Assembly (NCBI GenBank): GCA_017476605.1
Contig: JAFUZM010000339.1
Span: 1-64,000, forward strand
Origin: Clostridia bacterium
Lineage (GTDB): Bacteria; Bacillota; Clostridia; Christensenellales; Aristaeellaceae
DNA length: 64,000 bases
Reading direction: 5' to 3'
In this document: positions 8,601-17,955 of the stretch, one piece after another
Layout of the letters: each line of letters opens with the position of its first letter
How positions within the stretch are numbered: position 1 is the first letter of the stretch
The notes under the pieces: model-generated
Told to the model about the DNA's origin: nothing
Databases searched by the model: none
What the model saw: only the letters and a program-made list of their open reading frames with translations
Made by a program: the position numbers and the translations under genes

Positions 8601-9191
8601 TCACTGCTCCAGTTGCGGGCCCTCATCATTAAACCATGCCCGCTCTTCAAAGCTCTTTTTCTTTGGCGCTCTCGGTTCTTCCTCCGGAATACCAACAGGA
8701 AGAAGACATACCAGCTCATACTTTTCCGGAACATGGAGCACCTTCGCGATCTTGTCTCCAATCCGATCTGTATCTGTGATATGCCCTTCATACCAGCAGC
8801 TAGCATATCCAAGTGCACCGATCATCAGCAGCATATTTTCTATTGCCGCCGAATAGTCCTGAACGGCAAAGCACCTGTCCCGATACGCATAGATTCTTTG
8901 GGTTAATACACAGATGATAGCAGGGGCTGTCTCTGCAATTGGAGGATCAATCACAGCAAGCACCTGCCCCAGCAGTTCTGGATCATCTACCGCAATCAGG
9001 CTTGTCGTCTGCTTATTACATCCGGAGGGCGCCGCCAGGCCAGCTTCCATAATCATTCTCAGCTTTTCTCTGGGGACTGCTTCCGGTTTATATTTCCCAC
9101 GAAAACTGTGGCGTTCGCAAATCGCTTGCATCATCTTATCCACAGACATCCCTCCATTTTCCCCGATCCCGATCATCACAGATCGGTTCAT
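8601..9191 (-). CDS. Nitroreductase family protein
   Basis: Up to 196 aa. The fold signature is AICERHSFRGKYKPEAV at the start, LAAPSGCNKQTT in the FMN phosphate region, and YASCWYEGHITD with a C-terminal LLPVGIPEEEPRAPKKKSFEERAWF, typical of the short FMN-dependent nitroreductases. They reduce nitro groups, quinones or related electrophiles with NAD(P)H. The start is uncertain: ATG at 9191 gives the longest form but has no good ribosome binding site, while ATG at 9149 (MSVDKMMQ) directly follows GGAGGG. A GNAT gene lies 50 bp upstream in the same direction and may be co-transcribed. Confidence 0.88.
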   Translation of the reverse strand: MNRSVMIGIGENGGMSVDKMMQAICERHSFRGKYKPEAVPREKLRMIMEAGLAAPSGCNKQTTSLIAVDDPELLGQVLAVIDPPIAETAPAIICVLTQRIYAYRDRCFAVQDYSAAIENMLLMIGALGYASCWYEGHITDTDRIGDKIAKVLHVPEKYELVCLLPVGIPEEEPRAPKKKSFEERAWFNDEGPQLEQ

Positions 9192-9241
9192 ATCATTTCA
9201 CAAACGGATATAGAAGTACACTAACTTCACAATCTGCTCAT

Positions 9242-9694
9242 CTATTCGCCCGTTGGCACATCTTTGTTCAGGCTTTTATTCCGATAATTGAGATTCGTCC
9301 GCAGTGAATAACCCTGCTTCTCCCAGAACTGATTTGCAGTCTCATTATCCTTGAACACAAGGCCAAACACTTTCTGTATTCCTTCGCTCTTCAGCGATTC
9401 CTCTGCAACCGCCACCAGTTCAGATGCGATTCCGTTCCGGCGATAATCCGGATGCACACACATATGATGGATCATGCCCCGTCGACCATCGTGTCCTGTG
9501 AGAATCACACCGACAATCCTGTCCTCTGCTACAGCGGCAAAGCATGTATGCGGATTGCGTCTCAGATATCTTTCGATTCCTTCTCTGGAATCATCTACCG
9601 GATTCATTGCCGGGCGGCTTTGCTCCGTACTGTTCCACAGTTCATAGATCGCATCATAGTCGTCAATTGTGATGGCTCTTACCTCATATTTCAT
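9242..9694 (-). CDS. GNAT family N-acetyltransferase
   Basis: 150 aa from the ATG at 9694, nine bases after GGGAG. The acetyl-CoA binding region is present as HHMCVHPDYRRNGIASELV (the Q/RxxGxG/A loop), followed by GLVFKDNETANQFWEKQGY, the usual motif B end. The substrate cannot be inferred. It precedes the nitroreductase on the same strand. Confidence 0.9.
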   Translation of the reverse strand: MKYEVRAITIDDYDAIYELWNSTEQSRPAMNPVDDSREGIERYLRRNPHTCFAAVAEDRIVGVILTGHDGRRGMIHHMCVHPDYRRNGIASELVAVAEESLKSEGIQKVFGLVFKDNETANQFWEKQGYSLRTNLNYRNKSLNKDVPTGE

Positions 9695-9793
9695 TACGTC
9701 CAGCTCCCTCATATCAACTACTCGCGCCCTCCCAGAAGAGATGTCCTAATCTCCCTCAACATCTCTCAGAACTTGCGGAGATTACCTTATTGC

Positions 9794-9870
9794 GGCATGA
9801 TGGTTCATGGTCAGGTTCGTACATGCCTTCCTGATATCCTTTTGGGCAATTTCTCTTCGTCCCAAAGGAT
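9794..9870 (-). repeat. Possible degenerate copy of the hairpin-pseudoknot repeat
   Basis: On the minus strand a hairpin (ATCCTTTGGGAC / GCCCAAAAGGAT) is followed by TCAGG...CCTGA enclosing GGCATG, which can pair with CATGCC 20 nt downstream. The order matches the repeat family, but the bases differ and no ribosome binding site follows closely. Alternatively the hairpin is only the terminator of the YcxB-like gene. Confidence 0.3.
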
Positions 9871-9891
9871 AACGATCCACTGCAGCCGCGT

Positions 9892-10443
9892 TTACCGGAC
9901 GCCAAACCGGCTTACCCGGCACTTGTTTGCTCCAAGGCAATGGACAATCGTCTCCCAGACAGCATCATCTGTGGCATTGCTCTGCCCGTTCGGCAGAAGA
10001 AACGCCTTTGTTGGTGTGGCGTACAGATAAATACATCCGCGCATCCGGAAAGCCTGTGCAGCATCCTTCCAGGCAACCGTCACCGCTTCACTGTCTTTCT
10101 GATTGCTGACCACGGTAAAATCCTGGTTCCTGAGGACTACCGTATAGACATGTTTCCCTTTTCCCAGTTTTCTCTTTTCAGCCTCTACATTCACCTGAGA
10201 AAGAAACATGCCGATATACACAATCGGCAGACCCAGTCCAACAACCAGAAGCACCGCTGCAATGAGCCCACTCTGAGGCAGACGTGACCAGAGAGCCACA
10301 AATGCAAAAGCACAGAAAATGAGGGCAAATACTGCAGGCCTTACCCACATTCTGCGCAACTGGAGCATATCAAACCTGGCAAAGCGACGAAATGTCTTTT
10401 CATCCAGCTTCACCGGGATCACAATTTCCTTTCGAATAGCCAT
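9892..10443 (-). CDS. YcxB-like membrane protein
   Basis: 183 aa, start supported by AAAGGGG. Two membrane segments near residues 35-80 (PAVFALIFCAFAFVAL and GLIAAVLLVVGLGLPIVYIGMF) are followed by a soluble C-terminal part with TVVLRNQDFTVVSNQ and CIYLYATPTKAFLLPN, the layout of the YcxB-like family. Function is unknown for the family. It is separated from its neighbours and looks monocistronic. Confidence 0.7.
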   Translation of the reverse strand: MAIRKEIVIPVKLDEKTFRRFARFDMLQLRRMWVRPAVFALIFCAFAFVALWSRLPQSGLIAAVLLVVGLGLPIVYIGMFLSQVNVEAEKRKLGKGKHVYTVVLRNQDFTVVSNQKDSEAVTVAWKDAAQAFRMRGCIYLYATPTKAFLLPNGQSNATDDAVWETIVHCLGANKCRVSRFGVR

Positions 10444-10558
10444 CCGCTTTCCCCTTTCTTTTCATTCCGGCATAGAGACACACTGCATGCCTTTAAGGTA
10501 AGCTGCAGTTTCACCGTCCATGTACGCATTGTTTTTCCATATGCTGCCAGAACAATTC

Positions 10559-10585
10559 AGAGCGCTGCCCGATGGACAGCGCTCT
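10559..10585 (-). terminator. Terminator hairpin of TRAP operon
   Basis: AGAGCGCTG and CAGCGCTCT form a 9-bp stem 20 bp past the dctM stop; the T-run is poor. Confidence 0.6.
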
Positions 10586-10606
10586 TTAAGTATAGAGATA
10601 AAATGA

Positions 10607-11908
10607 TCAGACATTGAACCCGGCAACCCGCGGCAGCCACAGGCTGATCTGCGGAATAAAGGTGATCAACAGAAGAGCAATCAGCATGCAGACATAGAAC
10701 GGCAGGGTCGCCTTAACCACTTTCTCCATTGGCCGTTTCGCAACTGCCGAGCCAATAAACAGCACGGCACCAACCGGCGGTGTCAGCAGACCGATACCAC
10801 AGTTCAGAACCACCATAATACCAAACTGAACCGGACTGATTCCGATGGACGTTGCTACCGGAAGCAGGATCGGCGTTGCGATCAGGATGATCGGCGCCAT
10901 ATCCATGATCATGCCCAGCACGAGCAGAATCAGATTCAGCAGGAGAGCGATCACGACAGGATTAGAGGACACCGAGGTGATCAGCATCGCCGCTTTGGCA
11001 GGCACATGCAGCTTTGTAAGGCAGTATCCGAACGCACCGGAAATGGAGATCAGGATCAGCACGATGGCCAGTGTATCAATGCAGCTGGTGAGTGCATTCC
11101 ATACCCCCTTCCAGTTCAGGCCTTTGTAGATAAAGACGGACACGAACAGGGAGTAAATAACAGCGATTGCAGCAGATTCGGTTGCAGTAAACATACCGCC
11201 AACTACGCCGACCACCACAATCAGCACTGCGAGCAGTGCCCAGATGGATTTCCCGAGCTGCTTCACGAAATTCATGATGGAGAAGCGCTCTCCCTTGGGA
11301 TAATTGCGTTTTACAGAAATGATGTAGGAACCAACCATCAGGGAGATTGCAAGAATCGCACCCGGAATGTAACCGGCCATGAACAGAGCGCCTACGGAGA
11401 TGCCACCAGCCGAGGTCGCATAGATAACCATGTTATGGCTCGGCGGAACGAGCAGTCCTTCACAGGAGCTGGTAATGGTAACGGCTGTGGAGAAGTCCAC
11501 ATCATATCCTTCATCGACCATCATCGGGATCAGGATGGAACCAAGAGAAGCGGTATCCGCGGACGCAGAACCGGAGATTCCACCGAAGAAGTAGGAGGCC
11601 ACGATGTTCACCATTGCGAGGCCGCCACGCATCCATCCTACCAGCGAGTTCGCCAGGGCGATCAGCTTATCGGAAATTCCGCCGGAACCCATAAGCACGC
11701 CCATGGTTATGAAGAACGGAACAGCCATGAGTGAGAAGGACCATACACCACGCACCATCTGAATGGGGACTTGCGTCAGCATCTCCCCCTGATACACGAG
11801 ACAGAGAACTGTTGAAATACCTACCGCGTAGGCAATCGGGAACCGGAGCAGAATCATCACCAGGAAACTGCCCAGCAGGATAATCGTTGCTATCGTTTCT
11901 GGAGTCAT
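10607..11908 (-). CDS. dctM: TRAP transporter large permease (DctM)
   Basis: 433 aa, about twelve membrane spans, with typical DctM motifs: VPFFITMGVLMGSGGISDKLIALANSL region, FFGGISGSASADTASLGSILIPMM, and LVPPSHNMVIYATSAGGISVG. It forms the sodium-driven channel subunit that moves an organic acid or similar solute delivered by DctP. The ATG overlaps the dctQ stop by 4 bp and has AAAGGAGG inside dctQ, so the two are translationally coupled. Substrate unknown. Confidence 0.95.
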   Translation of the reverse strand: MTPETIATIILLGSFLVMILLRFPIAYAVGISTVLCLVYQGEMLTQVPIQMVRGVWSFSLMAVPFFITMGVLMGSGGISDKLIALANSLVGWMRGGLAMVNIVASYFFGGISGSASADTASLGSILIPMMVDEGYDVDFSTAVTITSSCEGLLVPPSHNMVIYATSAGGISVGALFMAGYIPGAILAISLMVGSYIISVKRNYPKGERFSIMNFVKQLGKSIWALLAVLIVVVGVVGGMFTATESAAIAVIYSLFVSVFIYKGLNWKGVWNALTSCIDTLAIVLILISISGAFGYCLTKLHVPAKAAMLITSVSSNPVVIALLLNLILLVLGMIMDMAPIILIATPILLPVATSIGISPVQFGIMVVLNCGIGLLTPPVGAVLFIGSAVAKRPMEKVVKATLPFYVCMLIALLLITFIPQISLWLPRVAGFNV

Positions 11909-12453
11909 TGCGCCTGTTCCTCCTTTCCGTTGGGATCAACACCCGTGATCAGCTCTTCAACATGCTGGACGATCTGCTCCAGCTCAAAGATGATCATGCC
12001 GAGTCCGGCAACAGGAATTGGCAGATACTGCCAAATGATGCTGAGGGAAGGAATCGAGGCATAGTGGCCAAACTTCGCCAGAGGACTCTGGGTCACGTTG
12101 ATGCCTTCTCTGAGCAGAACAACGCCCAGAATCAGCACTGCGAGATCCGCAAGGAGATCCAGCACCACCAATGCCTTCTTGGGAATATACTTATCAAATG
12201 CGGTCATCCGAATATGGGCTCTCCGACGGATGGCCAGCGTTGCGGAAAGAACCGCCATGTAGACCATGAAGGTCAGAATCATTTCCTCACTCCACGGCGG
12301 ATCCGTAATAAAGGGCAGATAACGGCCTAATACGGACCAGGTGGTAATGAAGATATCTGCAATCAGAAGCAGCTTGCAGATAAACATCAAAATCTTGTAC
12401 GTCCAGTCGTACACAGGCTTGATTTTATTCAGCGTGCGGAAAAAAGCCGGCAC
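11905..12453 (-). CDS. dctQ: TRAP transporter small permease (DctQ)
   Basis: 182 aa from a GTG start at 12453 with GAGAGGAG nine bases upstream. Four membrane segments and the conserved WSEEMILTFMVYMAVLSATLA region with RRRAHIRM are typical for DctQ. It bridges DctM and the solute-bound DctP. It lies 151 bp after dctP, with a strong hairpin between them. Confidence 0.93.
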   Translation of the reverse strand: MPAFFRTLNKIKPVYDWTYKILMFICKLLLIADIFITTWSVLGRYLPFITDPPWSEEMILTFMVYMAVLSATLAIRRRAHIRMTAFDKYIPKKALVVLDLLADLAVLILGVVLLREGINVTQSPLAKFGHYASIPSLSIIWQYLPIPVAGLGMIIFELEQIVQHVEELITGVDPNGKEEQAQ

Positions 12454-12479
12454 CTGTGTTCACTCCTCTCGCTTAAAAA

Positions 12480-12509
12480 CAGGGGGCGCGGAATTTTCCA
12501 CGCCCCCTG
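12480..12509 (-). terminator. Intercistronic hairpin between dctP and dctQ
   Basis: CAGGGGGCG and CGCCCCCTG make a 9-bp GC stem with a 12-nt loop. It probably protects or attenuates the dctP part of the message, giving more binding protein than permease, as in many binding-protein transport operons. Confidence 0.65.
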
Positions 12510-12604
12510 AACCTTTGTCACTTTTCAATCCGGAAGAAGGTTACCTCACCGGAATCTCCGGCTGACTGTAAACTCTCCAAAGATTTTCAAGGGTCGAAAG
12601 ACGA

Positions 12605-13597
12605 TTACTGCAGCGCCAGAATGGCTTCGAGATCAGCTTCGAGGCCCTTGGTGTTGTCGGTGATGACCTGCTTGCAGGCTTCTACCCAAGGAGTCTTGTC
12701 TTCGACTTCGATGATGGTGGCTCCCTTTTCGATCAGGGTTGCTTCTGCTTCCTCCTGCAGGCGAACAACGTTCTCCTGGCACTTGATCATCGCATAGTCA
12801 GCAGCTTCCTGTACCCAGCCGATCTGCTCTTCGTTCAGCTTGTTGAGGCCGGTCTGAGTCGCGATCAGTTCGATGGTGCCCAGGGTGTGGCCGTCCTTCA
12901 GCAGATAAGGAGCAACCTCCTGGAAGGAGTTGGAGAGATAGTTGCCGGAGGGCTGCTCAGCCGCATCCACAACGCCGCTCTGGAGAGCCGTATAGAGCTC
13001 GCCGAAAGAAACGGTGGTCGGATTGGCGCCCAGGCCCTTTACGAGGCCCTGCATGATCGGGTCATCGGAAACGCGGATCTTCATATCCTTGAGGTCAGCG
13101 ATTTCATGAACTTCCTTCTTGAAGAAGAAGTGACGGAAGCCTTCCTCACCATAGGCCAGGCCCTTGAGAGGCATGCCCTTCTCAGTGGGCTCAGCAAGGA
13201 ATTCCTTGGCAAGATCGCTGTGGACGAAATTCCAGTAGTGATCCTCAGAGGTGAATACATAGGGCAGGGAAAGGAATACAGACTTGGTGCATCCATACTG
13301 GTTGAGAGCGAACGCAGAGATGCGGACGATATCTACCGTGCCATCCTGAGAGAGAACGCCAGCCAGTACCTGAGCCTCAGAGCCCAGAACACCGCTGCCC
13401 TGCAGGTCGACCTGAATCTGGCCGCCGGAGAGCTCTTCCAGTTTCGCCTTGAAATCAAGTGCAACATTGCCAACGACAGTCTTGTCTTCGATCGGGTTTA
13501 CCTCAGCGTAGGTAAGGACGATGGGATCATCCGCCAGAGCAGCAAAGCAGCTGACGATCATGATCATTGCGATGAACAAGCCAAACAGTTTCTTCAT
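12605..13597 (-). CDS. dctP: TRAP transporter solute-binding protein (DctP)
   Basis: 330 aa with an export signal (KKLFGLFIAMIMIVSC then FAALADD). The IVSC could be a lipobox, or cleavage may follow ALA; the first fits a Firmicute. DctP family motifs are LKDMKIRVSDDPIMQGLVKGLGANPTTVSFGELYTALQSGVVDAAEQP, here split as IRVSDDPIMQ, SFGELYTALQSGVVDAAEQP and LLKDGHTLG. It captures the solute outside the membrane for DctQM. First gene of the operon; strong AGGAGG before the ATG. Confidence 0.95.
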   Translation of the reverse strand: MKKLFGLFIAMIMIVSCFAALADDPIVLTYAEVNPIEDKTVVGNVALDFKAKLEELSGGQIQVDLQGSGVLGSEAQVLAGVLSQDGTVDIVRISAFALNQYGCTKSVFLSLPYVFTSEDHYWNFVHSDLAKEFLAEPTEKGMPLKGLAYGEEGFRHFFFKKEVHEIADLKDMKIRVSDDPIMQGLVKGLGANPTTVSFGELYTALQSGVVDAAEQPSGNYLSNSFQEVAPYLLKDGHTLGTIELIATQTGLNKLNEEQIGWVQEAADYAMIKCQENVVRLQEEAEATLIEKGATIIEVEDKTPWVEACKQVITDNTKGLEADLEAILALQ

Positions 13598-14115
13598 AGA
13601 ATAATCCTCCTATAATCTTTGGGGTTTCCCCCTATTTCTAAAAACAGCCATGCTGTTTAAAGACGTAAATCATCCGGACATCCTCTGTCCAAAACGAGAC
13701 CTTAAGTATGAAAAGCCGCTTTTAAAATCGATCAAATGATAGCATATTTCGAGAACTCTGTCTATATTTCCCAGAAAATTCATCCAAAAAATGTGTTAAT
13801 TTTTCCCATCCTTCCATTGATCATATTGTCCTCACCGTCAAAGTGCAGCGCGTCAATTTTAGGAAACGAACTCCGTGTTTTACGATTCCGCACGAGCCTT
13901 GGCTCGTCCAAAAAAAACGGTTCCAAAGCGCCTCCATCTCGACTTCATCATGGGATAGTTTTGGGACAGCTCAGCACTTTTGGCTTTTCTATCTGCTTCC
14001 ATTCCGGCCAGCATGCCGAATTTGCCGTTGTCCCATATGCACGAATTTGTTATACTTTTCAAAGGCAATACAGTCGCCCGCCAAAGAAAAAATCCTACAG
14101 CTTGGAGATACACAT
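13598..14115. promoter_or_regulatory. Divergent intergenic region, TRAP operon and LRR gene
   Basis: No gene is seen. On the minus strand a TGC-TATCAT extended -10 lies at 13739-13747, a weak candidate for the dctP promoter. Small inverted repeats (GGACA/TGTCC and AACAG/CTGTT) lie between it and dctP and could be regulatory. The plus-strand promoter of the LRR gene is not obvious. Confidence 0.35.
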
Positions 14116-15099
14116 ATGAATGAGAACATGATCAAAATGATCTCTTTTTTCGCAGCATCCTCTTTTATGGGATGGATTCTGTTCTTCATCGGCCTCAGTG
14201 TCCGCCGGGAAATTCGCCGCAGGATAGATAATGAACGTACGCAAACCTCCGGCATCATCGTGGATTACGTAAAGAAAACCAGGCAGGCAAGAAGAACGGC
14301 AAGCGAACCTGTTTATTATGTTCCAGTGATTGAGTTTCGTGTCCTTGAGCAGCTTGTTCGTTTTGAATACACAGACTCTATTGATCAGGAGCAATATCCA
14401 GTCGGAAGTTCGGTCACTCTCTTCTATGACAGTTACGATCCTTCCCATTTTCATCTGGAGCAGGATGCACATTTTGCTGACAGCGGGAAAACCGCAATAC
14501 GGATTGCCTCTGGCTGGATCCTCTTCTGCGCGGCACTGACCATTGTGCTTGGGGTATTCGTCGGTGGTGCCACCTTCGATTTTCGTCACATGCGCCGTTC
14601 CTTCCAGAGATTGATTTCCGGGCAAAAGCAGACAGAAACCGTAGCAAGTACCATCGTTTCAGACGAGTATGAGTTCCGCGAGCTCTCCTCCACCTCCGCT
14701 CAGATTACAAGGTACAGGGGCACTTCTCCCGATGTCACCCTCCCCATCTTTTTTAACGGACATGCGATCGTCTCTTTCTCACATGCTGCCTTTTCCGGTT
14801 CACGGTTTTTGGGTGAAGTTGTCATTCCAGGCACCTTCTCCGCTGTCCCCATGGGTGCCTTTGCCGGTTGCCACAATCTGTATAAGGTCACACTCAGAGA
14901 AGGCGTCAAGAGCATTGGAAACAGCGCATTCAGCATATGCCCTATGCTAAAGGAAGTAACGCTTCCCGCCAGTCTCAAAAGCATCGCCGCAGACGCCTTC
15001 CCGGAGGACTGCAAAGCCACCTTCTATGTGACCGAGGGAACAGACGCATATCAGTATTGCCTGGAGCATGGCTTTACCATCGTCACCACGAGCAAATAG
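14116..15099 (+). CDS. DUF3592-like membrane protein with BspA-type leucine-rich repeats
   Basis: 327 aa from the ATG at 14116 (TTGGAG 10 nt upstream); the frame is open further upstream but without a site. Residues ~5-25 and ~130-155 are membrane segments with a DUF3592-like domain between them (SGIIVDYVKKTRQ ... EYTDSIDQEQYPVGSSVTLFYD). The C-terminal ~110 residues hold LRR_5 (BspA) repeats: AFAGCHNLYKVTLREGVKSI, GNSAFSICPMLKEVTLPASL, ending in YQYCLEHGFTIVT. Such LRRs are usually outside the cell in protein contacts. Monocistronic. Confidence 0.85.
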   Translation: MNENMIKMISFFAASSFMGWILFFIGLSVRREIRRRIDNERTQTSGIIVDYVKKTRQARRTASEPVYYVPVIEFRVLEQLVRFEYTDSIDQEQYPVGSSVTLFYDSYDPSHFHLEQDAHFADSGKTAIRIASGWILFCAALTIVLGVFVGGATFDFRHMRRSFQRLISGQKQTETVASTIVSDEYEFRELSSTSAQITRYRGTSPDVTLPIFFNGHAIVSFSHAAFSGSRFLGEVVIPGTFSAVPMGAFAGCHNLYKVTLREGVKSIGNSAFSICPMLKEVTLPASLKSIAADAFPEDCKATFYVTEGTDAYQYCLEHGFTIVTTSK

Positions 15100-15195
15100 A
15101 GTACCACCTTCCGGTCATTCTCTATGCACTTTCTCATGCGTCCTGTCCTGTTGAAAGCAATACCGGCACACCCGTTGTGTCCGGTCATCGCCGTG

Positions 15196-16128
15196 TCAGT
15201 TCTCAACATGGCTCAATAGGAAATCTGCGACATATTTGCTGTATGCTTCCGGATCCGTCAGAATTGACTCTGCATGTCCGGCGCCTGGGATCAGATGCAG
15301 CTCGGCATAGCCCTTTGTGGCCTCCTTCATTCGCTCACTGTGTTCCGGCAGAATGAAGGTATCCTCTGCGCCATGGATAAACAGAATCGGAATCCGGTTC
15401 TCCCTGAGGCTTTGGATTGGCTGCATTTCCCCATAGGAATATCCGTATCGAATTTTGGCACACAGCGAAGCAACGTCTACAAGGAATGTCGGAAGATGGC
15501 TGCTCTTAATTCCCTGCCTCAGCACCGAGGCAATCTCGCTGAAGCCACAGTCTGCCACGACAAAGTCGATTTCCGGCCTTTCGTCCAGCACCGCTATGGA
15601 GGTTGCCGCACCCAGAGACTCTCCATGAATTCCGAATAGCTTCGCATCCGGATAGCGCGTGCGACTGTCCATAATCATGCAGGAAAGATCCTTGCGTTCC
15701 CGTACGGAATAGGTGCAAAAAGTCGGTTCGTTGAGTCCATGCCCGCGAAGATCATATGCAATGACATTGAATCCCTGATTCAGATACATGCTCGCATATT
15801 TGTATGCGCCAAAGCGGTTATCCGTATACCCATGAGAGATCAGGATATACCGGTCCGTATCCTCCGGATTTTTGAGAAACTCCGCATGGAGAACATATCC
15901 ATCATAGCTCGTTACGGTGTACTCGTTTTTCTCCAGTGTGTCATACCAGGAAAGGTCACAATGCTGTTCCTGCCAGGCTCGGGCCTCCTCAAGTGTCTGC
16001 CTGTATCCGGTCATGGAATACTGCGCGAAATAGAAGCCCACCAGAAGCAAAACGATCACTACAGCGAGAACCACACAAATCAGCACAATCCGTCCCCTTT
16101 TCCCTGTCTTTTTATTCCGGTTTCTCAT
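15196..16128 (-). CDS. Membrane-anchored alpha/beta hydrolase
   Basis: 310 aa from the ATG at 16128 with GGGAGG upstream; 30 further in-frame codons upstream lack a site. A basic N-terminus and one membrane span (IVLICVVLAVVIVLLLVGFYF) anchor a serine hydrolase domain. HGYTDN forms the oxyanion region, GESLG holds the nucleophile serine, HGAEDTFILPEHS the acid and GAGHAES the histidine. Similar to the YqkD/FrsA-like extracellular hydrolases of Firmicutes. Substrate unknown. A weak hairpin at 15162-15185 separates it from the convergent LRR gene. Confidence 0.9.
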   Translation of the reverse strand: MRNRNKKTGKRGRIVLICVVLAVVIVLLLVGFYFAQYSMTGYRQTLEEARAWQEQHCDLSWYDTLEKNEYTVTSYDGYVLHAEFLKNPEDTDRYILISHGYTDNRFGAYKYASMYLNQGFNVIAYDLRGHGLNEPTFCTYSVRERKDLSCMIMDSRTRYPDAKLFGIHGESLGAATSIAVLDERPEIDFVVADCGFSEIASVLRQGIKSSHLPTFLVDVASLCAKIRYGYSYGEMQPIQSLRENRIPILFIHGAEDTFILPEHSERMKEATKGYAELHLIPGAGHAESILTDPEAYSKYVADFLLSHVEN

Positions 16129-16279
16129 CCGTTCGCCTCCCAGTTCCTTCAACTTGCGTCCTCGGGCACAGCATCCCTTTTGATCCGTTTTTGGATCACA
16201 TCTGGCTTTCCCATCCATTGCTCAGCAATCTGATGCTGGAACCGTCCCTGCCCGCTCTCTGCACACTCTGGCCTCTTGC

Positions 16280-16669
16280 TCAGATCTGCAGATAATCCGG
16301 GATGCTCACATTGAGTGCCTCCATCGCATCCTCAAGCCCCCGGGCAATTTCCTCACGGGGAAACTCCGCGTTCTCAAGGAAGGCATCACTTTTGCTGTTC
16401 AGATAATCGTAAAACGAAATTGCAAGTGCTGCCTTCTCTTTTTCTGCCCATCCAGAGGTTTCAAGCAGATCAAACAGCTTTTCCTCAGCAGCATTCACCT
16501 GTCCCTCGTCAATCATGCGCCTCAGATAATCGTTTTTCTCCCCGCCTTCCTCCATGAAAGCGACAAGCTCTTCGCCCTCACCCAGTTTCCGGCCAAACAA
16601 CATAACAGAAAGCATCTGGGTCAGCTCCCGGATCATCCGCATGATGTAATCCTTTTCAAAGTAGAACAT
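16280..16669 (-). CDS. DUF6483-like protein
   Basis: 129 aa, mostly alpha-helical and acidic. It starts FEKDYIMRMIRELTQMLSVMLFGRK, the recognisable N-terminal signature of a small Firmicute family that I match to DUF6483. No catalytic motif or membrane span is visible. It lies 8 bp after bcp, so the two form one operon. Function unknown; the family name is from memory. Confidence 0.7.
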   Translation of the reverse strand: MFYFEKDYIMRMIRELTQMLSVMLFGRKLGEGEELVAFMEEGGEKNDYLRRMIDEGQVNAAEEKLFDLLETSGWAEKEKAALAISFYDYLNSKSDAFLENAEFPREEIARGLEDAMEALNVSIPDYLQI

Positions 16670-16677
16670 CCGATTCC

Positions 16678-17127
16678 CTATACTTCGCCCAGCATCTGGG
16701 CGGCATTTTCCTTTGCCTTCACACCCGAAAACGCCTTGCTAATGATCCCATTTTCGTCAATCAGGTACGTGGAGCGACTGACACCTCTGCTCTTTGCTCC
16801 CTCCTTGGCTGGTTTCAGCACATCATACGCCGTGATGACCTCAAGCGTACTGTCTGAAAGCAGAGTAAATGGCAGCCCATGCGCTTCCTCAAACTTCTTA
16901 TGCGAGGCCACTGTATCCTTGCTCACGCCAAGCACGATTGCACCTTTCTCCCGGAACTGCGGATAGAGATCCCGAAAGCTGCAGGCCTGACTGGTACATC
17001 CGCTTGTCATATCCTTGGGATAAAAGTACAGGATGACCTTCTGTCCCCTGTATTCCGACAGTGTATGTATTGTTCCATTCTGATCCGGAAGAGAAAACTC
17101 CGGAGCCACACTTCCTACTTCAAGCAT
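16678..17127 (-). CDS. bcp: Thioredoxin-dependent thiol peroxidase (Bcp/PrxQ)
   Basis: 149 aa, full length. The AhpC/TSA fold shows APEFSLPDQNG, YFYPKDMTSGCTSQACSFRD with peroxidatic and resolving cysteines spaced as in PrxQ, and SRSTYLIDENGII. It reduces hydrogen and organic peroxides with electrons from thioredoxin, useful in an anaerobe exposed to oxygen. AAAGGAG precedes the ATG. It is followed at 8 bp by the DUF6483-like gene. Confidence 0.95.
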   Translation of the reverse strand: MLEVGSVAPEFSLPDQNGTIHTLSEYRGQKVILYFYPKDMTSGCTSQACSFRDLYPQFREKGAIVLGVSKDTVASHKKFEEAHGLPFTLLSDSTLEVITAYDVLKPAKEGAKSRGVSRSTYLIDENGIISKAFSGVKAKENAAQMLGEV

Positions 17128-17255
17128 TTGAACCCTTCTCCTTTACGTAAATGATGTCTCTGACAAAAATGTCGATCCTTGAGCGTTCTGCCATTCGTCG
17201 CTTGAAGGCCACGCTCAAAATCCCACACAAACCACGCGAGCTCGCTTCACTTGTC

Positions 17256-17948
17256 CTATTCCAGTACCGCCGCCCGAAACCGCTTGATCACCGAATCACC
17301 GATTTCAAGTGCATCCGAAATGTAATGGTCACCCATGGCATCAAAGGCCGCCTGAAGATATGTTTCGTCTGCAATGTATGCCCGATAGACTTCCTCTGCG
17401 ATCTCCTCGTTCCCGTTTTCACGCAGGCGTTCACGCATCCGAATCGCCTTGGGCATATTGACCAGATTCGTTTTGAGGTAATCCTTCATGATCTCCTTAC
17501 GATCAACGCCCAGGCTTTCAAGAATCATCGCCGTTGTCAGTCCGCACCGGTCTTTCCCCTCCGTGCAGTGCCAGAGCACAGCGCCTTTTGAAAAGTCATG
17601 TTCCATGACAGTCAGAAGAATCGTTCGAAACGACTCTTTACATTCTGAAATCATGCCCTTGTAAAGAACTTCAAACTCAGGCAACCTCTGGTTGCCAAGC
17701 TCCTGCTCATGGCTGATTCCAATCTGCTCCTCCGTAAAAACAGGCAAAGCAAGATACTCTCGCTGCCCCGCCTGATCCGGAGCCCGGTCACGCTCCCCTG
17801 ACGTACGCAAATCAATAATAACAGCAATACCGCCAAGCTCTTCCTCTGTCGCCTGATTCAGATGGGCGGATCGGATCAGGCAGTTTGCCTTTATCCTTTT
17901 CCCATCTTTCGTCTTTATTCCAAACAGATCTCGCTTATTTTGAATCAT
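17256..17948 (-). CDS. Tyrosine-protein phosphatase
   Basis: 230 aa from the ATG at 17948 (MIQNKRDLFG). This start is preferred because GCAGAGGAAGG, the tail of a structured repeat (17956-18070), lies just upstream; an upstream in-frame start would read through the repeat. The protein has LIRSAHLNQATEEE near the N-terminus, VIIDLRTSGERD, and the catalytic loop HCTEGKDRCG (C-x5-R), typical of the Y_phosphatase3 family. These remove phosphate from tyrosine or from small phosphorylated substrates. Monocistronic. Confidence 0.9.
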   Translation of the reverse strand: MIQNKRDLFGIKTKDGKRIKANCLIRSAHLNQATEEELGGIAVIIDLRTSGERDRAPDQAGQREYLALPVFTEEQIGISHEQELGNQRLPEFEVLYKGMISECKESFRTILLTVMEHDFSKGAVLWHCTEGKDRCGLTTAMILESLGVDRKEIMKDYLKTNLVNMPKAIRMRERLRENGNEEIAEEVYRAYIADETYLQAAFDAMGDHYISDALEIGDSVIKRFRAAVLE

Positions 17949-17955
17949 TGCGTCC